From NCBI RefSeq assembly GCF_002803065.1, contig NZ_NNBL01000009.1:185526-249525 (forward strand): a stretch of 64,000 nt of DNA. Direction: 5' to 3'. Both the position numbers and the translations under genes were made by a program. Numbering within the stretch: position 1 is the first letter of the stretch; each line of letters opens with the position of its first letter. This DNA comes from Streptomyces sp. CB01635 (GTDB lineage: Bacteria; Actinomycetota; Actinomycetes; Streptomycetales; Streptomycetaceae). The notes beneath the pieces are model-generated. The model was not told the origin of the DNA, made no database searches, and saw only the letters and a list, made by a program, of their open reading frames with translations. This document shows positions 33,757 to 42,243 of this stretch, piece by piece.

Positions 33757-36700
33757 TGGGGCTCGGGGACATCGTCGATGGCGTCAAGGGCGGTATCAAC
33801 AAGGGTCTTTCGGTCGGTGAGGATCTCATCGACGAGGGCAAGAAGAAGGTCGGCGAGGGCGTCGACTACGCGACGAACAAGGTCGGCGACGGTCTGGACC
33901 ATGTCGGCCTGCACGGGGCGGCCGACGCGGTGGAGGACTGGGGTGACGATGTCGCCTCGGATCTCGGTGCCACGCCCGGCGAGCAGCAGCTCGGCCAGAC
34001 GGAGGAGGCCGACGAGCTCGTCCACGGCAACCCGGACAAAATCCGCGAGTCCTCGAAGCATCTCAAGGACTTCCACACCGCGTTCGACCATGTCTCGCAG
34101 GGGATGAAGAAGGTCGACTCGTCCGGGTGGGCGGGCGAGGGCGGCGACGCGTTCCGCAAGAAGTTCGGCGTGCACCCCACCAAGTGGGCCGAGGCGTCCG
34201 ACGCCTGCGACAAGGCGGCCGGCGCCCTGGACGCGTACGCCGACACCGTGAAGTGGGCGCAGGGCAAGGCCAAGGATGCCATCGACCTCTATAAGAAGGG
34301 CACGAAGGCCTCCTCCGACGCGGTCGACGCGTACAACAAGAAGGCCGACGCCTACAATGCCAAGCTGAAGGCGAACGAGGACCCCGGGCCCCGGCCCGAG
34401 CCCTTCCAGGATCCCGGCAAGGCCGACATCGAGAAGGCCCACGAGACGCTCACCGAGGCACGCAAGCAGCGCAACACCGCCGCCTCCGACGCCCAGGGCA
34501 AGGTCAAGGCGGCCCTCGCGCACGCCCCCGCCGAACCCCCGCCGCTCGACCGGCTCGGCAATTCCATCGTCGATGGCTACCAGGCCTACAACACCGAGCT
34601 CACCCACGTCGTCGGCGGCGCCCTCAAGGGCACCGCGGGCCTGCTCAACTTCGTCCGCGGCCTCAACCCCACCGACCCCTACAACCTCACGCACCCGGCC
34701 GCGTACATGCAGAACGTCTCCATGACGCTCTCCGGCCTCGTCTCCACCGCCGCGCACCCCGAACGCATCGTCACCGCCGCCGTCGACGGCTTCAAGAAGG
34801 ACCCCTCCGAATTCTTCGGCCGCCTCATCCCCGAACTCATCGGCACCAAAGGCGCCGGACTCGCCCGCAGCGGCCTACGGCTCGGACTCAAGACGGCGGC
34901 GAAGGAAGGCCTTGAGGAAGGTGCCGAGAGCGCGGCGCGGCGCACCGTCCGGGACGGCCCGGAGGGCCGCGGGGAAAAGCCTCGGGACAAGGTCGAGCAC
35001 GATCCGACCGACCCGGTCGACCTGACCACCGGCAGGATGTACCTGCCGCAGACCGACATCAGTCTGCCCGGCTCCCTGCCCCTGGAGTTCACGCGGCGCG
35101 TGGAGTCCGGATACACGCTCGGCCGCTGGTTCGGCCCCTCGTGGTCCTCGACCGTGGACGAACGGCTGGAGATCGACGCCGAGGGTGTGGTGCACGTCGA
35201 CGCCGACGGCCGGATCCTCGCCTACCCGCACCCGGCGCCCGGCATCCCCACACTGCCCAGCCACGGCACACCGCTGTACCTCGACCGTACGGACGACGGC
35301 TACACGATCACGGAGCCGGACACCGGGCGAGTCCGGCACTTCGCCGATCGCGGTGAGCAGGCGGCGATCCTGGAGCAGATCGACGACCGCAACGGCAACT
35401 GGGTCACCTTCGAGCACGCCCGGGACGGCACTCCGCTCGCGATCGTCTCCTCCTCGGGCCACCATCTGAGGATCACTACACGGGACGGGCGCATCACGGC
35501 CCTACACCTGGGCGGCGGCGCCCCCGACGGTGGCGACCTGGAGCTCAAGCGCTACGGCTACGACGACGGCCACCTCACCGAGGTCGTCAACTCCTCCGGT
35601 CTGCCACTGCGGTTCACATACGACGAGCGCGGCCGGGTCACCTCCTGGACCGACTCCAATGACCGTTCCTACACCTACGAGTACGACGGCCAGGACCGCT
35701 GTGTCGCGGAGGGCGGCGCCGAAGGCCACCTAGTGCTGCGCCTGGCCTATGACGACACGGACCCCGTCACGGGACATCGCGTCACCACTGTCACGAACGG
35801 CGCGGGTCACACTCGGCGGTACCTGATCGACGACACATGTCACGTCACCGCCGAGATCGATCCGCTCGGCGCCGTCACCCGCTTCGAACGTGACCTCCGC
35901 GGGCGGCTGCTCTCCCGGACCGATCCGCTGGGGCACACGTCCCGCTACGCGTACGACGAGCAGGGCAACCTGGTCCTGGCCAAGCGCGCCGACGGCCGCG
36001 AGATTTCCGCCGAGTACAACGCGCTCAACCTGCCGGTGAAGGTCACTGGCCCCGATGGATCGGTCCACCGCTACTTCTACGACGAGCGGGGCAACCGCAC
36101 GGGCTTCACCAACTCCGCAGGGAAGACCACCACCTTCACCTACGACAAAGCAGGCCACCTCACGTCGGTCGTCGACCCTTTCGGCCACTCCAGCGCGGTC
36201 GAGTGCGACCGCACCGGGCTGCCCATCCGGATAACCGACCCCCGCGGCGCCGTGACCCGCTACCGCCGCGACCCCCTCGGCCACCCGGTGGAGGTCACCG
36301 AGCCGAGCGGCGCCACCACACTCCTGGAATGGACGGTCGAGGGCCTGCTCACCCGCCGGACCGCCGCTGACGGCGCGGCCGAGTCGTGGACCTACGACGG
36401 GGAGGGCAACCGGACCAGCCACACGGACCGTCTCGGCGGCACGACCCGCTACGAGTACACCCACTTCGACGTGCTCGTCGGCCGCACGGGACCTGATGGC
36501 GGCCGTCACGAGTTCACATACGACGAGGAACTCCGGCTCACAGAAGTCACCAACCCCCAAGGAATGAGCTGGAGCTACTCCTACGATCCGGCAGGCCGGC
36601 TGGTCGGTGAGCGGGACTTCGACGGCAGGGAGATCAGCTACACCCACGACGCCGGGGGCCAGCTCACCTCGCGTACGAATATGCTGGGCCAGACCATCCG

Positions 36701-38489
36701 CTACGAGCGCGACTGCTTGGGCCGGATCGTCAGCAAGGATGCCGCGGGCCAAGTCACGTCGTATGCCTACGACCTCACCGACCAGCTCGCCAAGGCCGCC
36801 GGCCCGGACGGCAGCGCGTTGACCCTTCTGCGGGACCGGCACGGCAACGTGCGCACGGAGACCGTCGACGGTCGCACGCTCCGCTTCACCCACGACGACC
36901 TGGGCCGCCGCACAAGCCGGACCACGCCGGGCGGCGCCACCACGACCTGGACCTACGATCCATTGGGCAATGTGGCGCAGATGATCGCCGCCGGACGTCC
37001 GATCACGTTCACTTACGACGCCGACGCGCGAGAAGTACGGCGCACCATCGCCGATGCCTTCACCCTGGCGCAGGCGTACGACCCGGTCGGCAGACTCACC
37101 TCCCAGACCGCCATGAGCAATGACCGTACGCTTCAGGAGCGCGCCTACGCCTACCGCGCGGACGGGCATCTCACTGCCGTGGAGGACCTGTTGTCCGGAG
37201 CGCGCCGGTTCGAGCTCGACGCGGTGGGCCGGGTGACCTCTGTGACCGCCGAGGGCTGGACGGAGAGCTACGCCTACGACGCCGTCGGCAATCAGACCCA
37301 GGCGGCCTGGCCGGCAACGCACCCGGGCCACGAGGCCACCGGCCCTCGCGCGTACGCGGGTACCCGGCTAATCCGCGCGGGTCAGGTCCGTTACGAGCAC
37401 GACGCGCTCGGCCGTATCGTGCTGCGCCAGAAGAAGCGGCTGTCCGGCCGCCCGGACACCTGGCGTTACGAGTGGGACGCGGAGGACCGATTGACCTCGG
37501 TGCTCACTCCAGACGGCATACGCTGGCGCTACACCTACGACCCCATCGGGCGTCGCACCGCGAAGCTGCGTCTTGACGCTGACGGCGACACGGTCGTCGA
37601 GCGCGTGACCTTCACGTGGGACGGCACGACGGTGTGCGAACAGACCTCCGTGTCACGGAAGTTGCCACATCCAGTAACTCTGACCTGGGACCACCGTGAT
37701 CAGCGTCCGGTCGCCCAGAACGAACGCATCACCGCCGCCGACGCTCCGCAGGAAGAGATCGACTCCCGCTTCTTCGCCATCGTCACCGACCTCGTCGGGA
37801 CGCCGACGGAGCTCGTCGACGAACAGGGCACCATCGCCTGGCGGGCCCGCTCAACGCTCTGGGGCACGACGGCCTGGCCGGCCGACAGCCCCGCCTATAC
37901 ACCCTTGCGCTTTCCGGGTCAGTACTACGACCCGGAGACCGGCCTGCACTACAACTACTTCCGCCACTACGACCCGGAGACCGCCCGCTACCTCACCGCG
38001 GACCCCCTGGGCCTCGCGCCGTCGCCCAATCCCGGTGGCTATGTCCACAACCCGCTCACCTGGAGCGACCCGCTCGGTCTCGCCCCGAAGTGCCCGGTGG
38101 AGAAAGCGAACAAGGCCACCGACAAGATCATCGAACGGGCCGCGGAAGGCAAGATGAGAAAGGACAGCGGCTACCATCCGCACTTCGGCGACGAGCGTGT
38201 GCTGGAGATCTTGAAGAAGCCGGACGCCGTGTACCTCTCCGAAGGCGGCCGTGGCAACCTCATCTTCCGCCAGGGCGAGGACATCGTGGTCACCAAGGGG
38301 CCAGGCGCCGGAGCGGGAGATGTCATCACGGGTTACGGTCCCTCCGGTGTCAAGGGAGAATCCGGTGCCAAGGCATTGGGGGGCTCGGCCGACGACCCCG
38401 GAAGTCCGGTGACCCACGACGACATTGTGAACGGGAACGTCCCGAGTTCCAGGGGCGGCACCATGCCGCCCGCCCAGCAGATCCGATAG
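33756..38489 (+). CDS. Rhs-repeat polymorphic toxin with T7SS-type N-terminus
   Basis: A 1577-residue protein. The N-terminal ~180 residues are a helical T7SS-substrate-like region (VDSSGWAGEGGDAFRKKFGV carries the W-x-G). A linker and a DUF6531-type entry block (DPVDLTTGRMYLPQTDISLP) follow, then about 30 YD repeats (YDxxGxxxxxTDPxG), and the Rhs core end YDPETGLHYNYFRHYDPETA to DPLGLAP near residue 1444. The variable C-terminal tip starts at 38088 (residue 1445) and is 133 residues: it contains GYHPHFGDERVLEILKKPD and RQGEDIVVTKGPGAGAGD. The tip looks like a small alpha/beta nuclease but I cannot assign it. Export is probably by type VII secretion; delivery by the eCIS nearby is less likely. 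The immunity gene follows after 9 nt. Confidence 0.9.
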   Translation: MGLGDIVDGVKGGINKGLSVGEDLIDEGKKKVGEGVDYATNKVGDGLDHVGLHGAADAVEDWGDDVASDLGATPGEQQLGQTEEADELVHGNPDKIRESSKHLKDFHTAFDHVSQGMKKVDSSGWAGEGGDAFRKKFGVHPTKWAEASDACDKAAGALDAYADTVKWAQGKAKDAIDLYKKGTKASSDAVDAYNKKADAYNAKLKANEDPGPRPEPFQDPGKADIEKAHETLTEARKQRNTAASDAQGKVKAALAHAPAEPPPLDRLGNSIVDGYQAYNTELTHVVGGALKGTAGLLNFVRGLNPTDPYNLTHPAAYMQNVSMTLSGLVSTAAHPERIVTAAVDGFKKDPSEFFGRLIPELIGTKGAGLARSGLRLGLKTAAKEGLEEGAESAARRTVRDGPEGRGEKPRDKVEHDPTDPVDLTTGRMYLPQTDISLPGSLPLEFTRRVESGYTLGRWFGPSWSSTVDERLEIDAEGVVHVDADGRILAYPHPAPGIPTLPSHGTPLYLDRTDDGYTITEPDTGRVRHFADRGEQAAILEQIDDRNGNWVTFEHARDGTPLAIVSSSGHHLRITTRDGRITALHLGGGAPDGGDLELKRYGYDDGHLTEVVNSSGLPLRFTYDERGRVTSWTDSNDRSYTYEYDGQDRCVAEGGAEGHLVLRLAYDDTDPVTGHRVTTVTNGAGHTRRYLIDDTCHVTAEIDPLGAVTRFERDLRGRLLSRTDPLGHTSRYAYDEQGNLVLAKRADGREISAEYNALNLPVKVTGPDGSVHRYFYDERGNRTGFTNSAGKTTTFTYDKAGHLTSVVDPFGHSSAVECDRTGLPIRITDPRGAVTRYRRDPLGHPVEVTEPSGATTLLEWTVEGLLTRRTAADGAAESWTYDGEGNRTSHTDRLGGTTRYEYTHFDVLVGRTGPDGGRHEFTYDEELRLTEVTNPQGMSWSYSYDPAGRLVGERDFDGREISYTHDAGGQLTSRTNMLGQTIRYERDCLGRIVSKDAAGQVTSYAYDLTDQLAKAAGPDGSALTLLRDRHGNVRTETVDGRTLRFTHDDLGRRTSRTTPGGATTTWTYDPLGNVAQMIAAGRPITFTYDADAREVRRTIADAFTLAQAYDPVGRLTSQTAMSNDRTLQERAYAYRADGHLTAVEDLLSGARRFELDAVGRVTSVTAEGWTESYAYDAVGNQTQAAWPATHPGHEATGPRAYAGTRLIRAGQVRYEHDALGRIVLRQKKRLSGRPDTWRYEWDAEDRLTSVLTPDGIRWRYTYDPIGRRTAKLRLDADGDTVVERVTFTWDGTTVCEQTSVSRKLPHPVTLTWDHRDQRPVAQNERITAADAPQEEIDSRFFAIVTDLVGTPTELVDEQGTIAWRARSTLWGTTAWPADSPAYTPLRFPGQYYDPETGLHYNYFRHYDPETARYLTADPLGLAPSPNPGGYVHNPLTWSDPLGLAPKCPVEKANKATDKIIERAAEGKMRKDSGYHPHFGDERVLEILKKPDAVYLSEGGRGNLIFRQGEDIVVTKGPGAGAGDVITGYGPSGVKGESGAKALGGSADDPGSPVTHDDIVNGNVPSSRGGTMPPAQQIR

Positions 38490-38498
38490 GCGACAACC

Positions 38499-39257
38499 AT
38501 GGTGAGTTTCTCGGTCGGCGGCACGGTCAGTGTCGAGACGACGGGGCGTCCGTTGCGGTTCACCCCGCGTTTCGACCTTCCCGGCCAACAACTGATCATC
38601 GCCGGATACGCGGACGCGCGTGAGCGTGAGAAGCAGTTGGCCGACACCTTCGGCAGCATGCAGTGGCTGTGGTCGGAGAACGACTTCCTCCGGTTCGACA
38701 GGGACAGTCGGGGGCTATGTAGCGCTACGTTCTTCCTTCCGCTCCGGTCCGCTCCTTACGAGGCAGGACACGGTGCGGCAGCACTGCCGCCGAGCGAGTC
38801 GGCCGGGCTGCGGGCAAACGAGCCGTCGGAGTTCGAACTACCGCAGGCGGCTGTGTTCCGCTGCGCCCCGGACGGCGCCGAGTTGGTGTGCCTGCGCGCA
38901 GCCGACCTGCTCGCCAGGCAGCCGGACGCCCGGATCGGCATCGCCCCCGACGTGGAACTGCTGGTCCACGACGGCGCATTGACCGGCTGGCGCCTCATCG
39001 ACCCTGCCCGCTGTCTCACCAGCGGCTTCAGCACGCCGGACACCGATTCCCCGCCCTCCCCGACCACTCGCCGCCATCTCGCCGAGTGTCTGCGTCTTGT
39101 CTCCGCGCCCGTCGTCGATTCCGTCATGGAGCAGGACGCGGACGCATGGCGCGACCTGCTCGCACTCCAGCGTGCCGTGCGCGACCAGCACGACGACCGG
39201 CGTCGCGCGGATGTCGTGCAAGCCGTGATCGACCGGTTGGTCGACGACAACGAGTAG
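38499..39257 (+). CDS. Probable immunity protein for the Rhs toxin
   Basis: A 252-residue soluble protein whose ATG is 9 nt after the Rhs stop. The first half is beta-rich (VSFSVGGTVSVETTGRPLRF; QLIIAGYADA) and the second helical, ending DRRRADVVQAVIDRLVDDNE. It has no signal peptide. I do not recognise a named domain. Position directly after a polymorphic-toxin tip is the standard place of the cognate immunity gene, so the role is inferred from context. The IS starts 94 bp downstream. Confidence 0.65.
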   Translation: MVSFSVGGTVSVETTGRPLRFTPRFDLPGQQLIIAGYADAREREKQLADTFGSMQWLWSENDFLRFDRDSRGLCSATFFLPLRSAPYEAGHGAAALPPSESAGLRANEPSEFELPQAAVFRCAPDGAELVCLRAADLLARQPDARIGIAPDVELLVHDGALTGWRLIDPARCLTSGFSTPDTDSPPSPTTRRHLAECLRLVSAPVVDSVMEQDADAWRDLLALQRAVRDQHDDRRRADVVQAVIDRLVDDNE

Positions 39258-39350
39258 CGTTTCCGGCGGCAGCCGGGTGTGGCTCCACACACGACTGCCG
39301 AGACAGGCGGGCTTACCGATGAGCGCGGCTCCAGATGCACCCGGCACCAC

Positions 39351-39384
39351 TGCGGGTGCCGACAAATCATCCGCCCAGGTGAAG
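39351..39384. repeat. IS left terminal inverted repeat
   Basis: Starts TGCGGGTGCCGACAAATCAT and ends GTGAAG. The inverted right end differs at about six positions, mainly in the inner part. Confidence 0.75.
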
Positions 39385-39468
39385 GCATTGATCGCCGATC
39401 TCGTGCCGTACTCGCCGGCCGCCCAACTGTCTTCACCTGTACGCGGCAGGACGGCAGGATGACCTGTC

Positions 39469-40560
39469 ATGCTGCTGCGCCTGGCCTACCTCACCGCGAC
39501 GGCCACCGTTGCGCTCCTGCGCCTGGTGCCTATGAGTGACCGGGAGAAGGGCATCGAAATGCTGGCGCGGCGGCACCAGTTGCTGGTCCTGCAGCGTCAG
39601 GTCGGCAAGCCCGCGTTCAACGACACCGACCGCGTCATCCTCGCTGGCCTGCTCCACCGCCTCCCGGGGGAGAAGTTGCGGCACGTCCTGCTGCTGGTGC
39701 GCCCGGACACGCTTTTGCGCTGGCACCGCAATCTGCTCAAACGGCGCCACGCCGCGACCTGCGTGCCGAGGCGACGCGGTCGCCCGCCGGCCATCCGTTC
39801 GATCCGCGCCCTCGTCCTGCGTATGCCCCGCGAAAACAGCTCGTGGGGGTACCGCCGGATCCATGGTGAACTCGCGGCGCTGGGTATCAAGGTCGCCGCC
39901 TCCACCGTTTGGGAGATCCTTCGTGAGCACGGCATCCCACCCGCCCCGGAGAGGGAAGGCACGACCTGGTCCGACTTCCTGCGCAGCCAGGCCGACGCGC
40001 TTCTGGCCTGCGACTTCTTCGAGGCCCGCACCCTGGCCGGGGCGCGGTTGTACGTCTTTGCAGTGATCGAGCACTCCACCCGCCGCATCCGCGTTCTCGG
40101 CGCCACCGCGCACCCCACCGCACAGTGGGTCGTGCAGCTCGGGCGTAACCTCGTTATGGACCTGGAGGACGCGAGGAGCAGGGCCAGGTTCCTGATCCGT
40201 GACCGTGACTCGAAGTTCACACAGGCCTTCGACGGTGTGCTGGCCGACGCCGGGCTGAAGGTCGTCACCAGCGGCATCCGGATGCCGCGGATGAACTCCA
40301 TCATGGAGCGTTGGATACAAACCTGCCGGCGCGAGCTGCTGGACCGCACGTTGATCTGGAACCACAGCCACCTGCTCCACGCGCTGCGCGAGTTCGAATC
40401 CTTCTACAACGGGCACCGGCCACACCGGGCCTTGGATCAGGCCGCCCCGCTCCGCTCACTACCCGAACCGATCATCGAACCAGGGGAGATCGAGGACCTA
40501 CAGGTCTATCGACGAGAGCGACTCGGCGGAACGCTGCATCAGTACCAACATGCGGCTTGA
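39469..40560 (+). CDS. Integrase-core (IS3/IS481-like) transposase
   Basis: A 363-residue protein. An N-terminal helical part (EMLARRHQLLVLQRQVGKPA) and a helix-turn-helix-like block (WGYRRIHGELAALGIKVAAS) precede the rve core. DDE residues are visible: D in LLACDFFEA, D in LIRDRDSKFT and E in RMNSIMERWIQ, spaced normally. The C-terminus FYNGHRPHRALDQAAPLRSL is typical. The gene is complete and the element should be active in principle. Fossils of the same family lie at 12708 and 31794. Confidence 0.93.
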   Translation: MLLRLAYLTATATVALLRLVPMSDREKGIEMLARRHQLLVLQRQVGKPAFNDTDRVILAGLLHRLPGEKLRHVLLLVRPDTLLRWHRNLLKRRHAATCVPRRRGRPPAIRSIRALVLRMPRENSSWGYRRIHGELAALGIKVAASTVWEILREHGIPPAPEREGTTWSDFLRSQADALLACDFFEARTLAGARLYVFAVIEHSTRRIRVLGATAHPTAQWVVQLGRNLVMDLEDARSRARFLIRDRDSKFTQAFDGVLADAGLKVVTSGIRMPRMNSIMERWIQTCRRELLDRTLIWNHSHLLHALREFESFYNGHRPHRALDQAAPLRSLPEPIIEPGEIEDLQVYRRERLGGTLHQYQHAA

Positions 40561-40589
40561 ACAGGCCGGATGATTAATCGGCACCCGCA
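40556..40589. repeat. IS right terminal inverted repeat
   Basis: Inverted it starts TGCGGGTGCCGATTAATCAT, giving 12 identical outer bases plus AATCATCCG with the left end. It overlaps the transposase stop codon. Confidence 0.75.
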
Positions 40590-40917
40590 AAGTTGTGCAC
40601 TCCGTTGAGTGCCGTTGCTCACAAATGGCAACGCAGCAACTGCCGTTCAACAGCTCTCTCCAGCCCTTCGAGGCTGCCAAGCACAGGTGGTGACTCATCG
40701 ATGGCAGTGGAGTTGCTCTACGGGCGCGTAATGCCCCTGACAAGCGGGCAGGAAGAACATCTCTCCCAACACCCACCAACGGCAACCGCTCCGCGAAGCC
40801 GAATGGCGCCGACCACCGATCTACAGCCGAACTACAGGGTATTCGCCGCCCGCGCACGCAACTGCCGAACGGTACGCGCTCGCGGTTACCCACCCCAATA
40901 ATTCGACCGCCTGCCGT
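40590..40917. other. Intergenic stretch right of the IS
   Basis: No frame with recognisable features. It is somewhat richer in A/T than its surroundings and joins the IS to an IS5-type fossil, so it is probably mobile-element debris. Confidence 0.4.
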
Positions 40918-41236
40918 CAGCCTCGTCAGCGCTGCCCGGCACCATCCACGACGTCCGCGCAGCCCGTGAACACGGCATCGCTGATGCCCTCGCCGAGGTC
41001 GGCATCAAGTGCTGGGTCGACCAGGGTTACCGGGGGCCGGCGGCACGGTCCGTGTCCCGTACTGGAGCCGCAGCGAAACCCTCTCCCCAGGGCAAAAGGC
41101 AGGGAACCAGCCCCACGCGAAAGCCGAGCCCTCGTCGAGAGGCTGTCGCCACCCTCAGGACCTGAGGCTCCTCCGCAAACTGCGGGGCTCAACCACCCGG
41201 ATCACCAAACCCGTCCACGCCGTCTTCACCCTTTGA
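40918..41236 (+). pseudogene. IS5-family (DDE_Tnp_4-like) transposase C-terminal relic
   Basis: The frames read SALPGTIHDVRAAREHGIAD and ALAEVGIKCWVDQGYRGAGG with a frameshift, then GGTVRVPYWSRSETLSPGQK and LLRKLRGSTTRITKPVHAVF to a stop at 41234-41236. This order matches the DDE core and tail of Streptomyces IS5-type transposases, with LPGTVHDVRAAREHGI as the usual D-containing block. Frame changes and the missing N-terminus make it inactive. Confidence 0.8.
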
Positions 41237-41592
41237 CTGACCAGCTCAGAGCGAGGGTGGAAAACACCCACTGTCGGCGCCGGCGACCGTGGTTTACGGT
41301 GCTCAGGTTGCGGCCCGTTGCACCTCACGTCAGCATCGTAAGGAGGGCTTTGGGCCCGCACTGTCGCTGCCCCGAGTGACCGCTGATGGCACCCTGCCAC
41401 TTTCTAGACTAGACGGCTGTCTTCAATTCAGATGGCCGGATATTCGCTCCAGCGAAACGAGCAGTGGCGATCGGTTTCAGTTGTTGCGTCACCTTCAGGG
41501 CCAAGCCGATGCGCATGTCACCGGGGGTGGGCGTCTCCACGAAAGCAGGGGACGTCTCAATACGTCAAGGATGCGTGTACAGGAGTGGGCGC
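41237..41592. other. Intergenic stretch before the zinc-ribbon gene
   Basis: No supported gene. An open frame extends upstream of the zinc-ribbon start, but only from ATG 41593 does it have a ribosome site and domain content. Confidence 0.4.
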
Positions 41593-42168
41593 ATGGCGAG
41601 TGAATGGATATCGTGCGAAAACTGCGGCAGTCGACAACGGAAATCGCCCGCGGTAACCACGTGCGCTCGCTGCGGTGTTCGATTCGATCCCGCGGATTCG
41701 TGTGACGATATCGTGGACCCACCACCACCCCCACTCCCTCCACCGCCTCCTCCACCGCCTCCACCACCGCCTCCTCCTCCGCCGCCTCCCCCGAAATTGG
41801 AAAGCGGGATTGTGGAGGGGACAGTCCGTGATGTCCAGACCCGAACGCAGCACGGGGGGAAGGACTCGGCAAGCGTGTTCGTCATGAATTTCCGGGTCGA
41901 GGAATACGACGATTCCATCGATCGGGTGAGACTCGTGCCGATCGAGATGAAGGGGCTCATATTTGAAGGCTCTGTGGCCAATGGTGACCGGGTTCGCGCG
42001 AGTGGCCGGATGCGGTCCGGGACGCTGCGCGTGAAGAAGCTGCATAACCTGACGACCGGCGCGGACGTCTCCGCCAAGTCCTATTCGAAAATCGGGTGCG
42101 CCGTCTTCCTGGTCTTCGTTGTGTGCATGGTCATCTTCATAATCGTGACATCACGTATCCAACCGTGA
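41593..42168 (+). CDS. Zinc-ribbon / polyproline / membrane-anchored protein of unknown function
   Basis: A 191-residue protein; AGGAG lies about 9 nt before ATG 41593. Residues 8-28 carry CENCG...CARCG, a four-cysteine zinc ribbon. Next is a 25-residue run with 24 prolines and one leucine, then a beta-rich domain (VEGTVRDVQTRTQHGGKDSA; VPIEMKGLIFEGSVANGDRV) with an OB-fold-like look, and a C-terminal membrane segment (IGCAVFLVFVVCMVIFIIVT). The zinc ribbon and sensor-like domain would face the cytoplasm if tail-anchored. It converges with the end of the eCIS operon. I do not recognise the family. Confidence 0.8.
   Translation: MASEWISCENCGSRQRKSPAVTTCARCGVRFDPADSCDDIVDPPPPPLPPPPPPPPPPPPPPPPPPPKLESGIVEGTVRDVQTRTQHGGKDSASVFVMNFRVEEYDDSIDRVRLVPIEMKGLIFEGSVANGDRVRASGRMRSGTLRVKKLHNLTTGADVSAKSYSKIGCAVFLVFVVCMVIFIIVTSRIQP
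41719..41793 (+). repeat. Proline-codon tract (25 codons)
   Basis: Twenty-five consecutive codons, all CCN except one CTC, encode the polyproline linker of the zinc-ribbon protein. Third bases vary among A, C, T and G (CCA, CCG, CCT, CCC), so it is a protein-level repeat rather than a simple microsatellite. Such runs stall ribosomes without EF-P. Confidence 0.9.
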
Positions 42169-42243
42169 GGCTCGACGAAAGGCCGACCGCGGGGCTACTG
42201 ACCCCACCCGCGTGCCGTAGCGGTTGTGCGGCAGTTTCCGCGG

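Larger units (their letters stand above)
39351..40589 (+). mobile_element. Intact insertion sequence with 34-bp imperfect terminal inverted repeats (1239 bp)
   Basis: The ends are 39351-39384 and 40556-40589, which match at about 28 of 34 positions when inverted, including 12 outer bases (TGCGGGTGCCGA). One transposase gene (39469-40560) fills the interior. No clear target duplication is visible next to the ends I define. It has inserted just after the toxin-immunity pair. The small open frame at 39319-39462 crosses the left end and is probably not a gene. Confidence 0.75.

Noticed and set aside
35730..37331. 533-codon minus-strand frame within the Rhs gene
   Set aside because: It is opposite YD repeats, whose periodic sequence gives long open antisense frames.
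39319..39462. Small gene of 47 codons before the IS transposase
   Set aside because: It crosses the IS left end at 39351 and has no homology, so it is a chance frame at the junction.
41464..41592. Longer N-terminus of the zinc-ribbon protein
   Set aside because: No ribosome site before ATG 41464, while AGGAG precedes ATG 41593, which opens directly onto the ribbon.
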